Of a stretch of DNA of 42,702 nt, positions 1 to 8,745 are shown piece after piece (the stretch's first letter is position 1; every line of letters begins with the position of its first letter). The DNA comes from Acidobacteriota bacterium (GTDB lineage: Bacteria > Acidobacteriota > Thermoanaerobaculia > Thermoanaerobaculales > Sulfomarinibacteraceae). The translations under genes and the position numbers were made by a program. The stretch is taken from contig JAJDNH010000004.1 in NCBI GenBank assembly GCA_022340775.1, positions 1 through 42,702 of the forward strand, read 5' to 3'. The notes under the pieces are model-generated. The model did no database searches, was not told the DNA's origin, and saw nothing but the letters and a program-made list of their open reading frames with translations.

Positions 1-346
1 CCTGCTGCAGAAGACGCGCCGGTGCCAGCCCGACCGACGACAGAAAGAAAACGACTCCTTCGGGCGGCTCGTCCGGCAGCTGAGCGGCGTCATCGAACAG
101 GATCAGGAACGGCGGTACCTCGAGACCGGTGGCCGTGAGACGTTGGTGAAGGTCGAGCGGCTCCATCGCCTTGAGCCCGGTGTGCACCATTGTGAGGGTC
201 GGGTTCAGGCCGGCGGTGAAGCGCAGCGCCTCCTCGCCGTTGACGGCGTTGATGACCTCATACCCGCCCTCGTACAGGGCGAGCCCGAGCTGGCGACGCC
301 TCTCATCCACACTGTCGGCAACGAGAACCGTTGGAGTCTCGGCCAC
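1..346 (-). CDS. Response-regulator receiver-like protein, degenerate; 3' end beyond window
   Basis: Minus-strand reading from GTG at 346: VAETPTVLVADSVDERRRQLGLALYEGGYEVINAVNGEEALRFTAGLNPTLTMVHTGLKAMEPLDLHQRL...; receiver-fold pattern; SD-like ggggaggga upstream. Confidence 0.7.
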   Translation of the reverse strand, partial: MAETPTVLVADSVDERRRQLGLALYEGGYEVINAVNGEEALRFTAGLNPTLTMVHTGLKAMEPLDLHQRLTATGLEVPPFLILFDDAAQLPDEPPEGVVFFLSSVGLAPARLLQQ

Positions 347-531
347 ATCTCCCTCCCCAACCGACACAGTATACATGGCGGAACAGTCAATCTGGCACGG
401 CCGCATCGGCCTGCTGAAAGCCGCGTTTCGCAGGCCGCCCCCGACCTCCGTCAGGCGCCGCCGGGAACCACGGCGCCCCCCGGACGGGCGCCGACGAGGA
501 CGCGGTATCATGCCGTGACCTGGAGGTCTGG

Positions 532-1650
532 ATGAGACTGAAGTTGGTACTCAGACTCGGCGTGGCACTCGTGCTTGCGCCACTGCTGGCGACAGCCACC
601 GTTGCAGCACAGCCGGGGCCAGCCGCACATGCCCGCAGCATCGTTCTCTTCATCGGTGATGGCATGGGCCTCGGCCAGGTCAGCGCCGCGTCCGAGCTCC
701 TGTACGGCGGCCAGGGCTCGCTCTTCCTCGAGAGCGCGCCGGTGATCGGTCTCGTTCGCACCTTCGCCGCTGACAACATGGTCACCGACTCCGCCGCCGC
801 GGCCACCGCGATGGCCACCGGAACCCGGACCGACCGCCGGAGGGTCGGCCTCGAGCCGGACGGACGGCCGCTCCACAGCATCTTCGAGGCCGCGAGAAAG
901 GGCGGCATGGCGACCGGCTTCGTGACGACCTCCGGCCTGGTCGGCGCCACGCCGGCCGGCTACCTGGCCCATGCCGAGAGCCGCTACGACTTCGCCTCGA
1001 TCCTGCGCCAGATGCTGACCTCGAAGGTCGACGTCCTCATCGGCGGAGACTTCACCGGCTACCCACGGGCGGCGCACGACCCAGCCTACCGCGAGCTCCT
1101 GGCCGGCGCCGAGCAGCTGGCGGCGGCCGGCACCACGGTGGTCCGCTCCGCGGCGGCGTTGGCGACCGCCCGAACGCCGGTCGTGGCGCTGCTGCCGCCG
1201 CGCCCCACGATGCCGGAGCAGCACGGCCCGCCGCTCGAGGTCACGACCCGCCGGGCGCTCGAGCTCCTCTCCTCGCACCCCGGGGGCTTCCTCCTGGTCG
1301 TCGAGTGTGAGGTCACCGACGAGATGGGGCACGACAACAACGCCGACGGTGTCGCGAAGGGCGTCGCCGAGCTGGATCAGGCAGTGCGCCTAGCCGTCCA
1401 CATGGCCAGGGCCCGCGGCAACGTCCTGGTGCTCGTGACTGCGGACCACGACACGGGCGGGCTCGCCGTCGTCGACCGCCCCCTCCCCAACGGCAAGGCG
1501 ACCGTTGCCTGGGCCACGACGAACCACACGGCGCTGTGGGTTCCGCTGTTCGCGTTCGGTCCGGGCGCTGGCGGCTTCTCAGGGGTCCTGGACGACACCG
1601 AGCTCCCCGGCCGTATGGCCTCGCTCCTGGGCCTCCAACTGCCCAACTGA
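532..1650 (+). CDS. Alkaline phosphatase family protein
   Basis: Signal peptide then IVLFIGDGMGLGQ, VTDSAAAATAMATG nucleophile motif, TADHDTGG metal-binding motif; ggagg upstream. Confidence 0.93.
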   Translation: MRLKLVLRLGVALVLAPLLATATVAAQPGPAAHARSIVLFIGDGMGLGQVSAASELLYGGQGSLFLESAPVIGLVRTFAADNMVTDSAAAATAMATGTRTDRRRVGLEPDGRPLHSIFEAARKGGMATGFVTTSGLVGATPAGYLAHAESRYDFASILRQMLTSKVDVLIGGDFTGYPRAAHDPAYRELLAGAEQLAAAGTTVVRSAAALATARTPVVALLPPRPTMPEQHGPPLEVTTRRALELLSSHPGGFLLVVECEVTDEMGHDNNADGVAKGVAELDQAVRLAVHMARARGNVLVLVTADHDTGGLAVVDRPLPNGKATVAWATTNHTALWVPLFAFGPGAGGFSGVLDDTELPGRMASLLGLQLPN

Positions 1651-1950
1651 CACGAGAACAAGAGAATAACCGCGGAGACACGCCCGTGAAGAGATCGTTT
1701 CACCACGGAGGAGGAGCTTGACCACTGATTTCACCGATCTCACAGATCTTCTCAGAGGGCAGCAGAAGCTCCTGTCGGGCGCGGGATAATCTGAGCCGTC
1801 CGACATGAGGCTGGCGGGCCTGGGGGCCGCACTCAGCCGGTCTGGCTTCTGCTTCTCACCCGTGTCATCCGTGAAATTCGTGGTTCCTTCTCTTGTGTCC
1901 CCGTGCTCTCTGCGACTCTGTGGTTCTCCGTTCCCGGGTAAACTCCGCGT

Positions 1951-2874
1951 GTGGGTGATCCGCTGCGCCGCGTTCGGCACGACCTGGTGTACTACCCGTT
2001 CCGGCTCCTGCTGGCGGGCGGTAGCCGTGTGCCGCTCGCGTTCACGAGGCCGCTCGGCATCTTGGCCGGACGTCTTGCGCTCGCGCTCGCGAGGACCGAC
2101 CGCCGTCGCGCCCGCGAGCATCTCGCGATCGCTTTCCCCGAAAAGCCGGATGCCGACAGGGAGGTGCTCCTGAGGCACACGGCCCGGCATCTGGGGCTGA
2201 TGCTGGCCGAGGTCCTGTGGCTGTGGCGAACGGACCCGCAGGAGGTTCGCGGTCAGGTCTCAATGGTTGGCGCCGAGCATCTCGAGGCGGCCCGGGCCCG
2301 CGGCCGTGGAGCGGTGCTGGTGACCGGACACTGCGGCAACTGGGAGCTCATGAACGCCCGCCTCGGCGCCGGCGGCATCCCTATGAGCATTGCGGTGCGG
2401 GAGGTCTACGACCCCCGGCTGCACGAGGTTGCCACCGCCCTGCGCGCCCGCTTCGGTGCCCAGGTCATCTCCCGTGGTCCCACGGCCGGTCGGCGCCTGG
2501 TGGCTTCCCTGCTTGCCAACCGCGTCGTGGGCCTGCTCATCGACCAGGATATACGGGACATCCCCGGCGTCTTTGTGCCATTCTTCGGCCATCCGGCATG
2601 GACTCCCTCGGGCGCGGCACAGCTCGCCCTCCGGGCCCGCGTCCCGGTCGTCCCCGCGTTCATCTCTCGCGCCGCCGACGGCACCCACAAGGTCGAGGTC
2701 CGTCCGCCGATCGAGCCTACCGGCGATGCCGGCGATCCGAATGCCGTGACCCGACTGACGGCGGAAGCGACCAACGCCATCGAGCAGCAGATCCGCGCCC
2801 ACCCCGAGCAGTGGGTGTGGATGCACCGGCGCTGGAGAACAAGGCCGGAACCGGCTGTCCGGAACGACGATTGA
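1951..2874 (+). CDS. Lysophospholipid/lipid A acyltransferase (LpxL/HtrB family)
   Basis: GTG start; VLVTGHCGNWELMN (HxxxxD/E-type block), QDIRDIPGVFVPFFGHPAWTPSGAAQLALR, QWVWMHRRW C-terminus. Confidence 0.9.
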   Translation: MGDPLRRVRHDLVYYPFRLLLAGGSRVPLAFTRPLGILAGRLALALARTDRRRAREHLAIAFPEKPDADREVLLRHTARHLGLMLAEVLWLWRTDPQEVRGQVSMVGAEHLEAARARGRGAVLVTGHCGNWELMNARLGAGGIPMSIAVREVYDPRLHEVATALRARFGAQVISRGPTAGRRLVASLLANRVVGLLIDQDIRDIPGVFVPFFGHPAWTPSGAAQLALRARVPVVPAFISRAADGTHKVEVRPPIEPTGDAGDPNAVTRLTAEATNAIEQQIRAHPEQWVWMHRRWRTRPEPAVRNDD

Positions 2875-3043
2875 ACCCCCAAAATGCGAAGATCGGAAAG
2901 ACCAGAAGAAGAATCTTCTTGGTGGACTTGGCGTGCTTGACGCCATCACGGTTTACAATCAAGCCTCAACCGCTCCCGAGCCGGTGCCTGATGGGAGCGA
3001 GGCTGCGCGAAAGCGATACCCAGGATCCGAGCAAGGAGGAGTC

Positions 3044-3406
3044 ATGCAACACCGTTCAGTCAAGGACTTCCAGCGGGAGCGAGAAGAACTGAACCAGCTC
3101 GTGCTCGACAGTGCCAGCCTCGAGGTCAAGCGCTTCTTCAGCCTCGACTCGCAGACCTATCGCGAAGGCGCTCTGCCCGCCCGGACCAAGGAGATGCTCG
3201 GCTTGGTCGCGTCACTGGTGCTGCGCTGCGACGACTGCATTCTGTACCACCTCGGACGCTGCCGCGACGAAGGCGTGACCGATGAGGAGCTCAACGAGGC
3301 GCTCGGCGTCGGCCTGGTGATCGGCGGGTCGATCACGATCCCTCACCTGAGGCGAGCGATCAGGGCCTGGCAGGAGCTCTCCGGTCCTTCCAGCGCCACC
3401 ACCTGA
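3044..3406 (+). CDS. Carboxymuconolactone decarboxylase / AhpD-like family protein
   Basis: MQHRSVKDFQRERE...LGLVASLVLRCDDCILYHLGRC with CxxC; aaggagg SD before ATG 3044. Confidence 0.88.
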   Translation: MQHRSVKDFQREREELNQLVLDSASLEVKRFFSLDSQTYREGALPARTKEMLGLVASLVLRCDDCILYHLGRCRDEGVTDEELNEALGVGLVIGGSITIPHLRRAIRAWQELSGPSSATT

Positions 3407-3644
3407 GGAGCTCGGGGTCCGGGTTCGGCTCACTCGCGAAGTAAACCGCACAACGGAAGACGTAGAGCACACAGCGGTCGACGTGGTGGCCGCGGACCAC
3501 ACACAGACGCTCGTACAGCCGCTCGGCGTCAACACCGGCCAGATCCCGAGCTCGATGGATACCGAGGTCCAGTAGATCGCGCGCGATCGACGGGCCTACG
3601 CCGGGGATTCTCTGGAGCTCCCGACCCTCCTCGGTGACAACCAT
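3360..3644 (-). CDS. Helix-hairpin-helix protein, Cdd1 (pathogenicity locus)-like
   Basis: MVVTEEGRELQRIPGVGPSIARDLLDLGIHRARDLAGVDAERLYERLCVVRGHHVDRCVLYVFRCAVYFASEPNPDPELLRWWRWKD; aaggagg SD. Confidence 0.85.
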   Translation of the reverse strand: MVVTEEGRELQRIPGVGPSIARDLLDLGIHRARDLAGVDAERLYERLCVVRGHHVDRCVLYVFRCAVYFASEPNPDPELLRWWRWKDRRAPARP

Positions 3645-3753
3645 GGCTGCCTCCTTCGCTCTCCAGGGCGCTCCCAGGGTACACTGAAGCATCAGCCACT
3701 CCGAGGCCAGGCAGCAGCGGCCGGAGCCGCGCCGCCACGAATAAGGAGCTCGC

Positions 3754-6675
3754 ATGCAGTTCCTCGTCCTCCTTGCCCTCGCCATCCCAGCCAGCGCGCT
3801 GGTAGCCGTGGTGGTCGCCATCCTCGCCCTGCGCCGGGTCGGCAGACTCGAGCGCCGCCTGCGCGAGCTGGAGCTTGCCGGAGCGCCGGAAGCGGCCCCA
3901 CCTGCCGTACCGAGCCCAACCGTGGGACCGGCCCGACCCCCGGCGCCGGCCCCGGCTCTCCCCGAGCCGGCGAGCTACCAACCTCCACCAGAGCCGCCCG
4001 AGCCGGTTCAGCCGCCGCACCCACCGTTGGCACCTACAGTCCCGCCGGCACCGGCACCACCGGCTACGAGCACCGCGAGGCCTCGAACCCCGGGTATCGA
4101 GTGGGAGCGGTGGATCGGCGTTCGCGGTGCGGCCGTGGTCGGCGGCGTGGTCCTCGCCCTTGCCGCCATCCTGCTGTTCAAGTACTCCATCGACCACGGA
4201 CTGATCTCGCCCGCTGTCCGCGTCAGCCTGGGACTCGTCGGGGGCATCGTCTGCCTGGGCCTTTCCGAGCGTCTGAGCCGCCAATCCCAGCTCGCCGCCG
4301 CAAACGCACTCGCCGGCGGCGGGATCGTGGCCCTGTACGCCTCGGTGTGGGCCGCGCGAGCCCTGTATGCCCTGGTACCCACCCTCCTGGCCGGACTCCT
4401 GATGGTGCTAACCACGGTCGTCTGCGGCCTCCTGGCAGTGCGCCGAGACTCGCTGCTGGTGGCCGTCCTCGGCCTCGCCGGCGGCTTCGCGACGCCGCTG
4501 CTGATCAGCACCGGCGTCGACCGGCCGATCCCTCTCTTCACCTATGTCCTGCTGCTCGACGCCGGCCTCCTGTGGCTCGCTCAGCGACGGCGCTGGCCGG
4601 CACTGGCGCTGCTCTCGCTCGCTGCGACCGCGCTGTACGAGTCGCTGTGGATTACCGTCCGTCTCGATGCACCGCGCCTGTGGCTGGGTTTGACGATCCT
4701 GGCCGTCTTCGCCGTCCTGTTCCTGCTCGCGCGCCCCCGCGTTGCGAACGAGGAGCGCGCGTGGCGCCTGACCCAGGCCGGCGCGGTCCTGATTCCGCTC
4801 CTTCTCTGCTTCCACCTCGCGGCCTCGGTACGGCTCGGCCTACGTCCGGCATCGCTCGCCGCTCTCCTCGCTCTGCTGGCAGCGGCTAGCGTCTGGATCG
4901 CACGCACCCAGCAGCGCCCATGGCTCACATTGTCCTCCTCGGCGGCGACTCTCGGTGTGCTGCTCGCCTGGCTGGCCGGTCACCGCATCAACAGCCGACT
5001 GGCCTGGGAGCTCGCGCTCGCGGCTGCGGCCCTGGCGGCTCTGGTACACCTGGCGGCGGCCGCCCGTCGCCTGCCCGAGTCGCGAGCCGCCTCCCTCGCC
5101 GATGCCGTGCTCGCGACCGGGCTCATGCTGCTGCTGGTCGGTACGTCGCTCACAACCTCGCGCCCCGGGCTGTGGCCGTGGCTGATCGGCTGGCTGCTGC
5201 TATCCGCGGTTCTTTGGAGGCACGCGGCACGGCACCAGCGACCACGTCTGCTGCTCGCGGCAGCTCTCGGCCCGACCCTCGGCCTCAGCCTCTACCTCAT
5301 GGCACGAAGCGCATCACGGCACGTGCCTCCAGAGATGGTGCTGCTGTCGTTGCTGGCCGCTCTCGCCCTGGTCCTTCAGGTCGTCGCTTTCTCCAGGCAA
5401 CGGCGCTCAGACCACCGATGGGCCGAACGCGCCGCCGCCACGGGAGCGCTCGCCCTCCTGCTTGCAGCCATCGTGCTGATCGATCATGTCCCGGTCCACC
5501 CGGTGCCGGTCGCCGTCACCGTCTCGCTGCTCGGCGTTCTCGCCGCTCTCGCCGCCACCCGCATGAGGAGCGGCGGTTGGTACCTTGCGGCCGTGGCAGC
5601 GACGGCTGTGGCCAGCACCACGTGGCAGCCGAACGCTGTGCGGCCGGAAGCTGTTCCCTTGCTGCTGGTGCAGGGTCTGACGGTTGTCGTGCTGATGACA
5701 TGGCCGGTAGTCTTTCATCCTGCGTTCGCAACGTCGCGGACGGCGTGGGCTGCCGCTGCGCTGGCCGGGCCGGCGTTCTTCTGGCCTCTGAAGGGCCTGT
5801 GGGAGGCCGGCCTCGGTGCCAGCGCCATCGGTCTTCTGCCACTGGCACTGTCCGCGCTCTGCCTGCTCACGATCCGCGCCGCCCAAGGCCGACTGGCCGG
5901 CTCCCCGGTGCGGGTCGGCGCCGTGGTCTGGCTGCTGGCAGTTGCCCTGTGCCTGGTCAGCGTCGCCATTCCCCTGCAGCTGGATAAGTCCTGGATCACC
6001 CTCGGTTGGGCGCTCAACGGCCTTGCCGTGCTGTGGCTGTGGAAGCGGTTCGACCAGGTCGGGCTGAAGTACTTCGGCCTCCTGCTGTTGGGCGCTGCCA
6101 CCGTCCGCCTGGTAGCCAATCCCGCGCTTCTGACCTACTACCCGCGAGGCCCGTTGCCGGTGCTCAACTGGGTGCTCTACACGTACTGGGTGCCGGCGCT
6201 GGCCCTGCTCGGCGGGTGGGCCGTGCTGCGGCGCCTCGAGGCGGAGCGGCTGCGCGACTGGGAACGCCGCAGCATCTCCAGTCGTCCGTTTGCTGCTGCC
6301 TCCTGTGCGTTGGCCGCGGTGGTTGTCATCTTCGTCTGGCTCAACCTCGCCGTGACCGACGCCTTCTCCAGCGGACCAACGTTGGCGCTGAGCTTCACTC
6401 GGCTGCCCGCGCGCGACATGACGACCTCGATCGCGTGGGCGATCTACGCGCTCATCCTGCTCGCCATCGGGATGCGGCGGCGCAGCGTCGGCCTGCGTTG
6501 GCTGAGCCTCGGATTCCTGGTCGCTACGCTGGCCAAGGCCTTCCTCTACGATCTCGGCCATCTGCATGATCTGTACCGGGTGGCCTCCCTGGTAGGACTC
6601 GCGGTGTCCTTGATCCTTGTCTCTCTCGCCTACCAACGCTTCGTGCTGTCCACTGGCTCGACGGAGGAAACATGA
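3754..6675 (+). CDS. DUF2339 domain multi-pass membrane protein
   Basis: 973-aa ORF: N-terminal TM, Pro/Ala-rich linker, GIEWERWIGVRGAAVVGGVVLALAAILLFKYSIDHGLISPAVRVSLGL, many TM helices. Confidence 0.88.
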   Translation: MQFLVLLALAIPASALVAVVVAILALRRVGRLERRLRELELAGAPEAAPPAVPSPTVGPARPPAPAPALPEPASYQPPPEPPEPVQPPHPPLAPTVPPAPAPPATSTARPRTPGIEWERWIGVRGAAVVGGVVLALAAILLFKYSIDHGLISPAVRVSLGLVGGIVCLGLSERLSRQSQLAAANALAGGGIVALYASVWAARALYALVPTLLAGLLMVLTTVVCGLLAVRRDSLLVAVLGLAGGFATPLLISTGVDRPIPLFTYVLLLDAGLLWLAQRRRWPALALLSLAATALYESLWITVRLDAPRLWLGLTILAVFAVLFLLARPRVANEERAWRLTQAGAVLIPLLLCFHLAASVRLGLRPASLAALLALLAAASVWIARTQQRPWLTLSSSAATLGVLLAWLAGHRINSRLAWELALAAAALAALVHLAAAARRLPESRAASLADAVLATGLMLLLVGTSLTTSRPGLWPWLIGWLLLSAVLWRHAARHQRPRLLLAAALGPTLGLSLYLMARSASRHVPPEMVLLSLLAALALVLQVVAFSRQRRSDHRWAERAAATGALALLLAAIVLIDHVPVHPVPVAVTVSLLGVLAALAATRMRSGGWYLAAVAATAVASTTWQPNAVRPEAVPLLLVQGLTVVVLMTWPVVFHPAFATSRTAWAAAALAGPAFFWPLKGLWEAGLGASAIGLLPLALSALCLLTIRAAQGRLAGSPVRVGAVVWLLAVALCLVSVAIPLQLDKSWITLGWALNGLAVLWLWKRFDQVGLKYFGLLLLGAATVRLVANPALLTYYPRGPLPVLNWVLYTYWVPALALLGGWAVLRRLEAERLRDWERRSISSRPFAAASCALAAVVVIFVWLNLAVTDAFSSGPTLALSFTRLPARDMTTSIAWAIYALILLAIGMRRRSVGLRWLSLGFLVATLAKAFLYDLGHLHDLYRVASLVGLAVSLILVSLAYQRFVLSTGSTEET

Positions 6676-8717
6676 CCCCCTCGACACGCAGTCTCCCGGC
6701 CGTCCTGGCACTTTCGCTGTGGATCTTCATCGCCATGCCTGCGGTGGCCGGGGGCGACCTCCGGCAGCTGTTCCCCCGCACAGCCGCAATCGAGCTGGAA
6801 GGCAGCGGCCTCCACCGTCTTGACCTTCCGGAAACGGTTCTGGCCGCCTGCTCATCAGATCTCGCGGACCTCCGTATCCTGACCGCCGACGGCCGTGAGG
6901 TGCCGTTCGCCCTCGTCCCGGCCTCTGTTGCGAGCGGTGACGACGAGGTCATCGCGCGCCTGCCCGTTCACATCCGGGAGGTCGAGCGTCACGAGCAACG
7001 CCGGCCGGACGGGCCGCCGCTGTTCCACGAGCGCTACCTGCTCAAGGTGCCACCGCTCCCCGCAGGCGCCGGCGGCTGGCAGCTCGTCCTCGACCCGCGA
7101 CCGGCCCAGTTCGTGTGCAGAATCGAGCTCACGGCCGCCGGAGATCGCGGGCGCCCTGCCAGGATGGTGAGCACAGCCTCCGCGTTTCGGCTGCACGCGC
7201 CACCCGCCGAGCACCTGCGTTTCAGCCTGCCGGAGGGAAACCTGGAGACGCTTGAGGTCCGTCTCGCTGGAGAGAACAGCAGCTACATCGAGCCGGCCTT
7301 CGAGCTGGAGGCTTTGCGGCGGCCGCCCTCTCCGCAGCCACTGGTCGTGCCGCTGACCCTGCTCGCGGTCCAGCAGGGAGAGGGACGGACCCTCGCCATC
7401 TTCCGCCGCCCGCGCGGGGTTGTTCCCGCCCGCCTGCGGCTCTCCACCGCCACGGGCGCATTCCACCGCGTCGTCCGGGCCTGGGACGAGGGTCCGGGCG
7501 GACACGGTGAGATCGCCCGCGGGACAGTCTATCGGGTCAACGCCTTTGCCCCCGTCGAAAACCTCGACCTCGCGGTCCGGCCGGCGGCCGGCGACCGCAT
7601 CCGGCTCGAGATCGACGATCGCGACAGCCCGCCGCTGCAGGCGCTGGCGTGTTCGGCCCTGGTGCCGGCACCGGCGCTCGTCTTCTCGCCCCCTCCCGGA
7701 GGCGGTGCACTCGCCCTGTTCTTCGGCGGTAGACGGGCCCACCATCCCGATTACGACCTTGCCGCCTTCACAACCGCGCTCACCAGGCGAAAAACCTGGA
7801 CACCATCCAGTATGCTCGACGCGCACCTCCAGGCGCCGTTTGCGAATCCACGCTTCGATCCCGCTCCCGCTCTCGCTTTCGTCATGCACGCCGGAGCCGA
7901 GATGGACCGTGCACCGTACTCACACCTTCGCCGCCTCGATGTCCGTCCATCCGCAGAAGGGTTGGCGCGGCTCGAGTTGCTGCCGCGGGACCTGGCACTC
8001 CTCCGTCCAGACCTCGCGGACCTGCGCGTGGTCGACGGCAGCGACCACCAATGGGCTTACCTGCTGACGGGCCGGCACGCGTTCTCCCCTGAGGCAGTGC
8101 AGATCGACCGAAAGCCCGCCCGCCGCAACGCCTCACGCTACGTGCTCTCGCTGCCGGCATCTCCGATCGAGGCCGCGGGCCTGACGGTCGACAGCACGTC
8201 TCCCTTCTTCGACCGCAGCTACTCGCTCGTCGGCACGCTGGCCGACGGCAGTCGCCGCACTCTTGCCACAGGTCGGTTGGCACGCCACCGCGGCCGGCAC
8301 CGGCCGATCCGCATCTCCTTCCCGGGCGTACGCGTCACCGGTCTCGAGTTGGTGGTGCAAAACGGTGACGATGCACCCCTCGAGCTGGTGCGGGCCGAGG
8401 TGGGTGTTCAGCACCCGGTGCTCTTTCTGCCCGCTCCCGCCGGCGCCTACACGCTGCTGCTCGGCGACCCCGCTGCCGCGCCACCGCGGTACGAGCTGAC
8501 CTCGGCGAGGTCCACGATCCTGGCGGTTCCTGCGGCCGTCATCACGGCGGGTCCGGTCGAGAGCAACCCCAACTACAGCGCACGCGCCCGGATCGCGGGG
8601 GCCACGTCGCTGCGCCGGCTCCTGCTGTGGGCCGCCCTGGTCCTCGCCGTTCTGGTCCTCGCCGTGCTCACGTTGCGCCTGGCACGCCAGGAAGGACGGA
8701 CACCGACCGAGCCCTGA
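6672..8717 (+). CDS. DUF3999 domain-containing protein
   Basis: ATGA overlap with DUF2339 gene; signal peptide, long extracytoplasmic part, C-terminal TM LLLWAALVLAVLVLAVLTLRLARQEG; known DUF2339 neighbour. Confidence 0.82.
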   Translation: MTPSTRSLPAVLALSLWIFIAMPAVAGGDLRQLFPRTAAIELEGSGLHRLDLPETVLAACSSDLADLRILTADGREVPFALVPASVASGDDEVIARLPVHIREVERHEQRRPDGPPLFHERYLLKVPPLPAGAGGWQLVLDPRPAQFVCRIELTAAGDRGRPARMVSTASAFRLHAPPAEHLRFSLPEGNLETLEVRLAGENSSYIEPAFELEALRRPPSPQPLVVPLTLLAVQQGEGRTLAIFRRPRGVVPARLRLSTATGAFHRVVRAWDEGPGGHGEIARGTVYRVNAFAPVENLDLAVRPAAGDRIRLEIDDRDSPPLQALACSALVPAPALVFSPPPGGGALALFFGGRRAHHPDYDLAAFTTALTRRKTWTPSSMLDAHLQAPFANPRFDPAPALAFVMHAGAEMDRAPYSHLRRLDVRPSAEGLARLELLPRDLALLRPDLADLRVVDGSDHQWAYLLTGRHAFSPEAVQIDRKPARRNASRYVLSLPASPIEAAGLTVDSTSPFFDRSYSLVGTLADGSRRTLATGRLARHRGRHRPIRISFPGVRVTGLELVVQNGDDAPLELVRAEVGVQHPVLFLPAPAGAYTLLLGDPAAAPPRYELTSARSTILAVPAAVITAGPVESNPNYSARARIAGATSLRRLLLWAALVLAVLVLAVLTLRLARQEGRTPTEP

Positions 8718-8745
8718 GCAACCGCCGCCGCTCCGTCCGCAGAAC

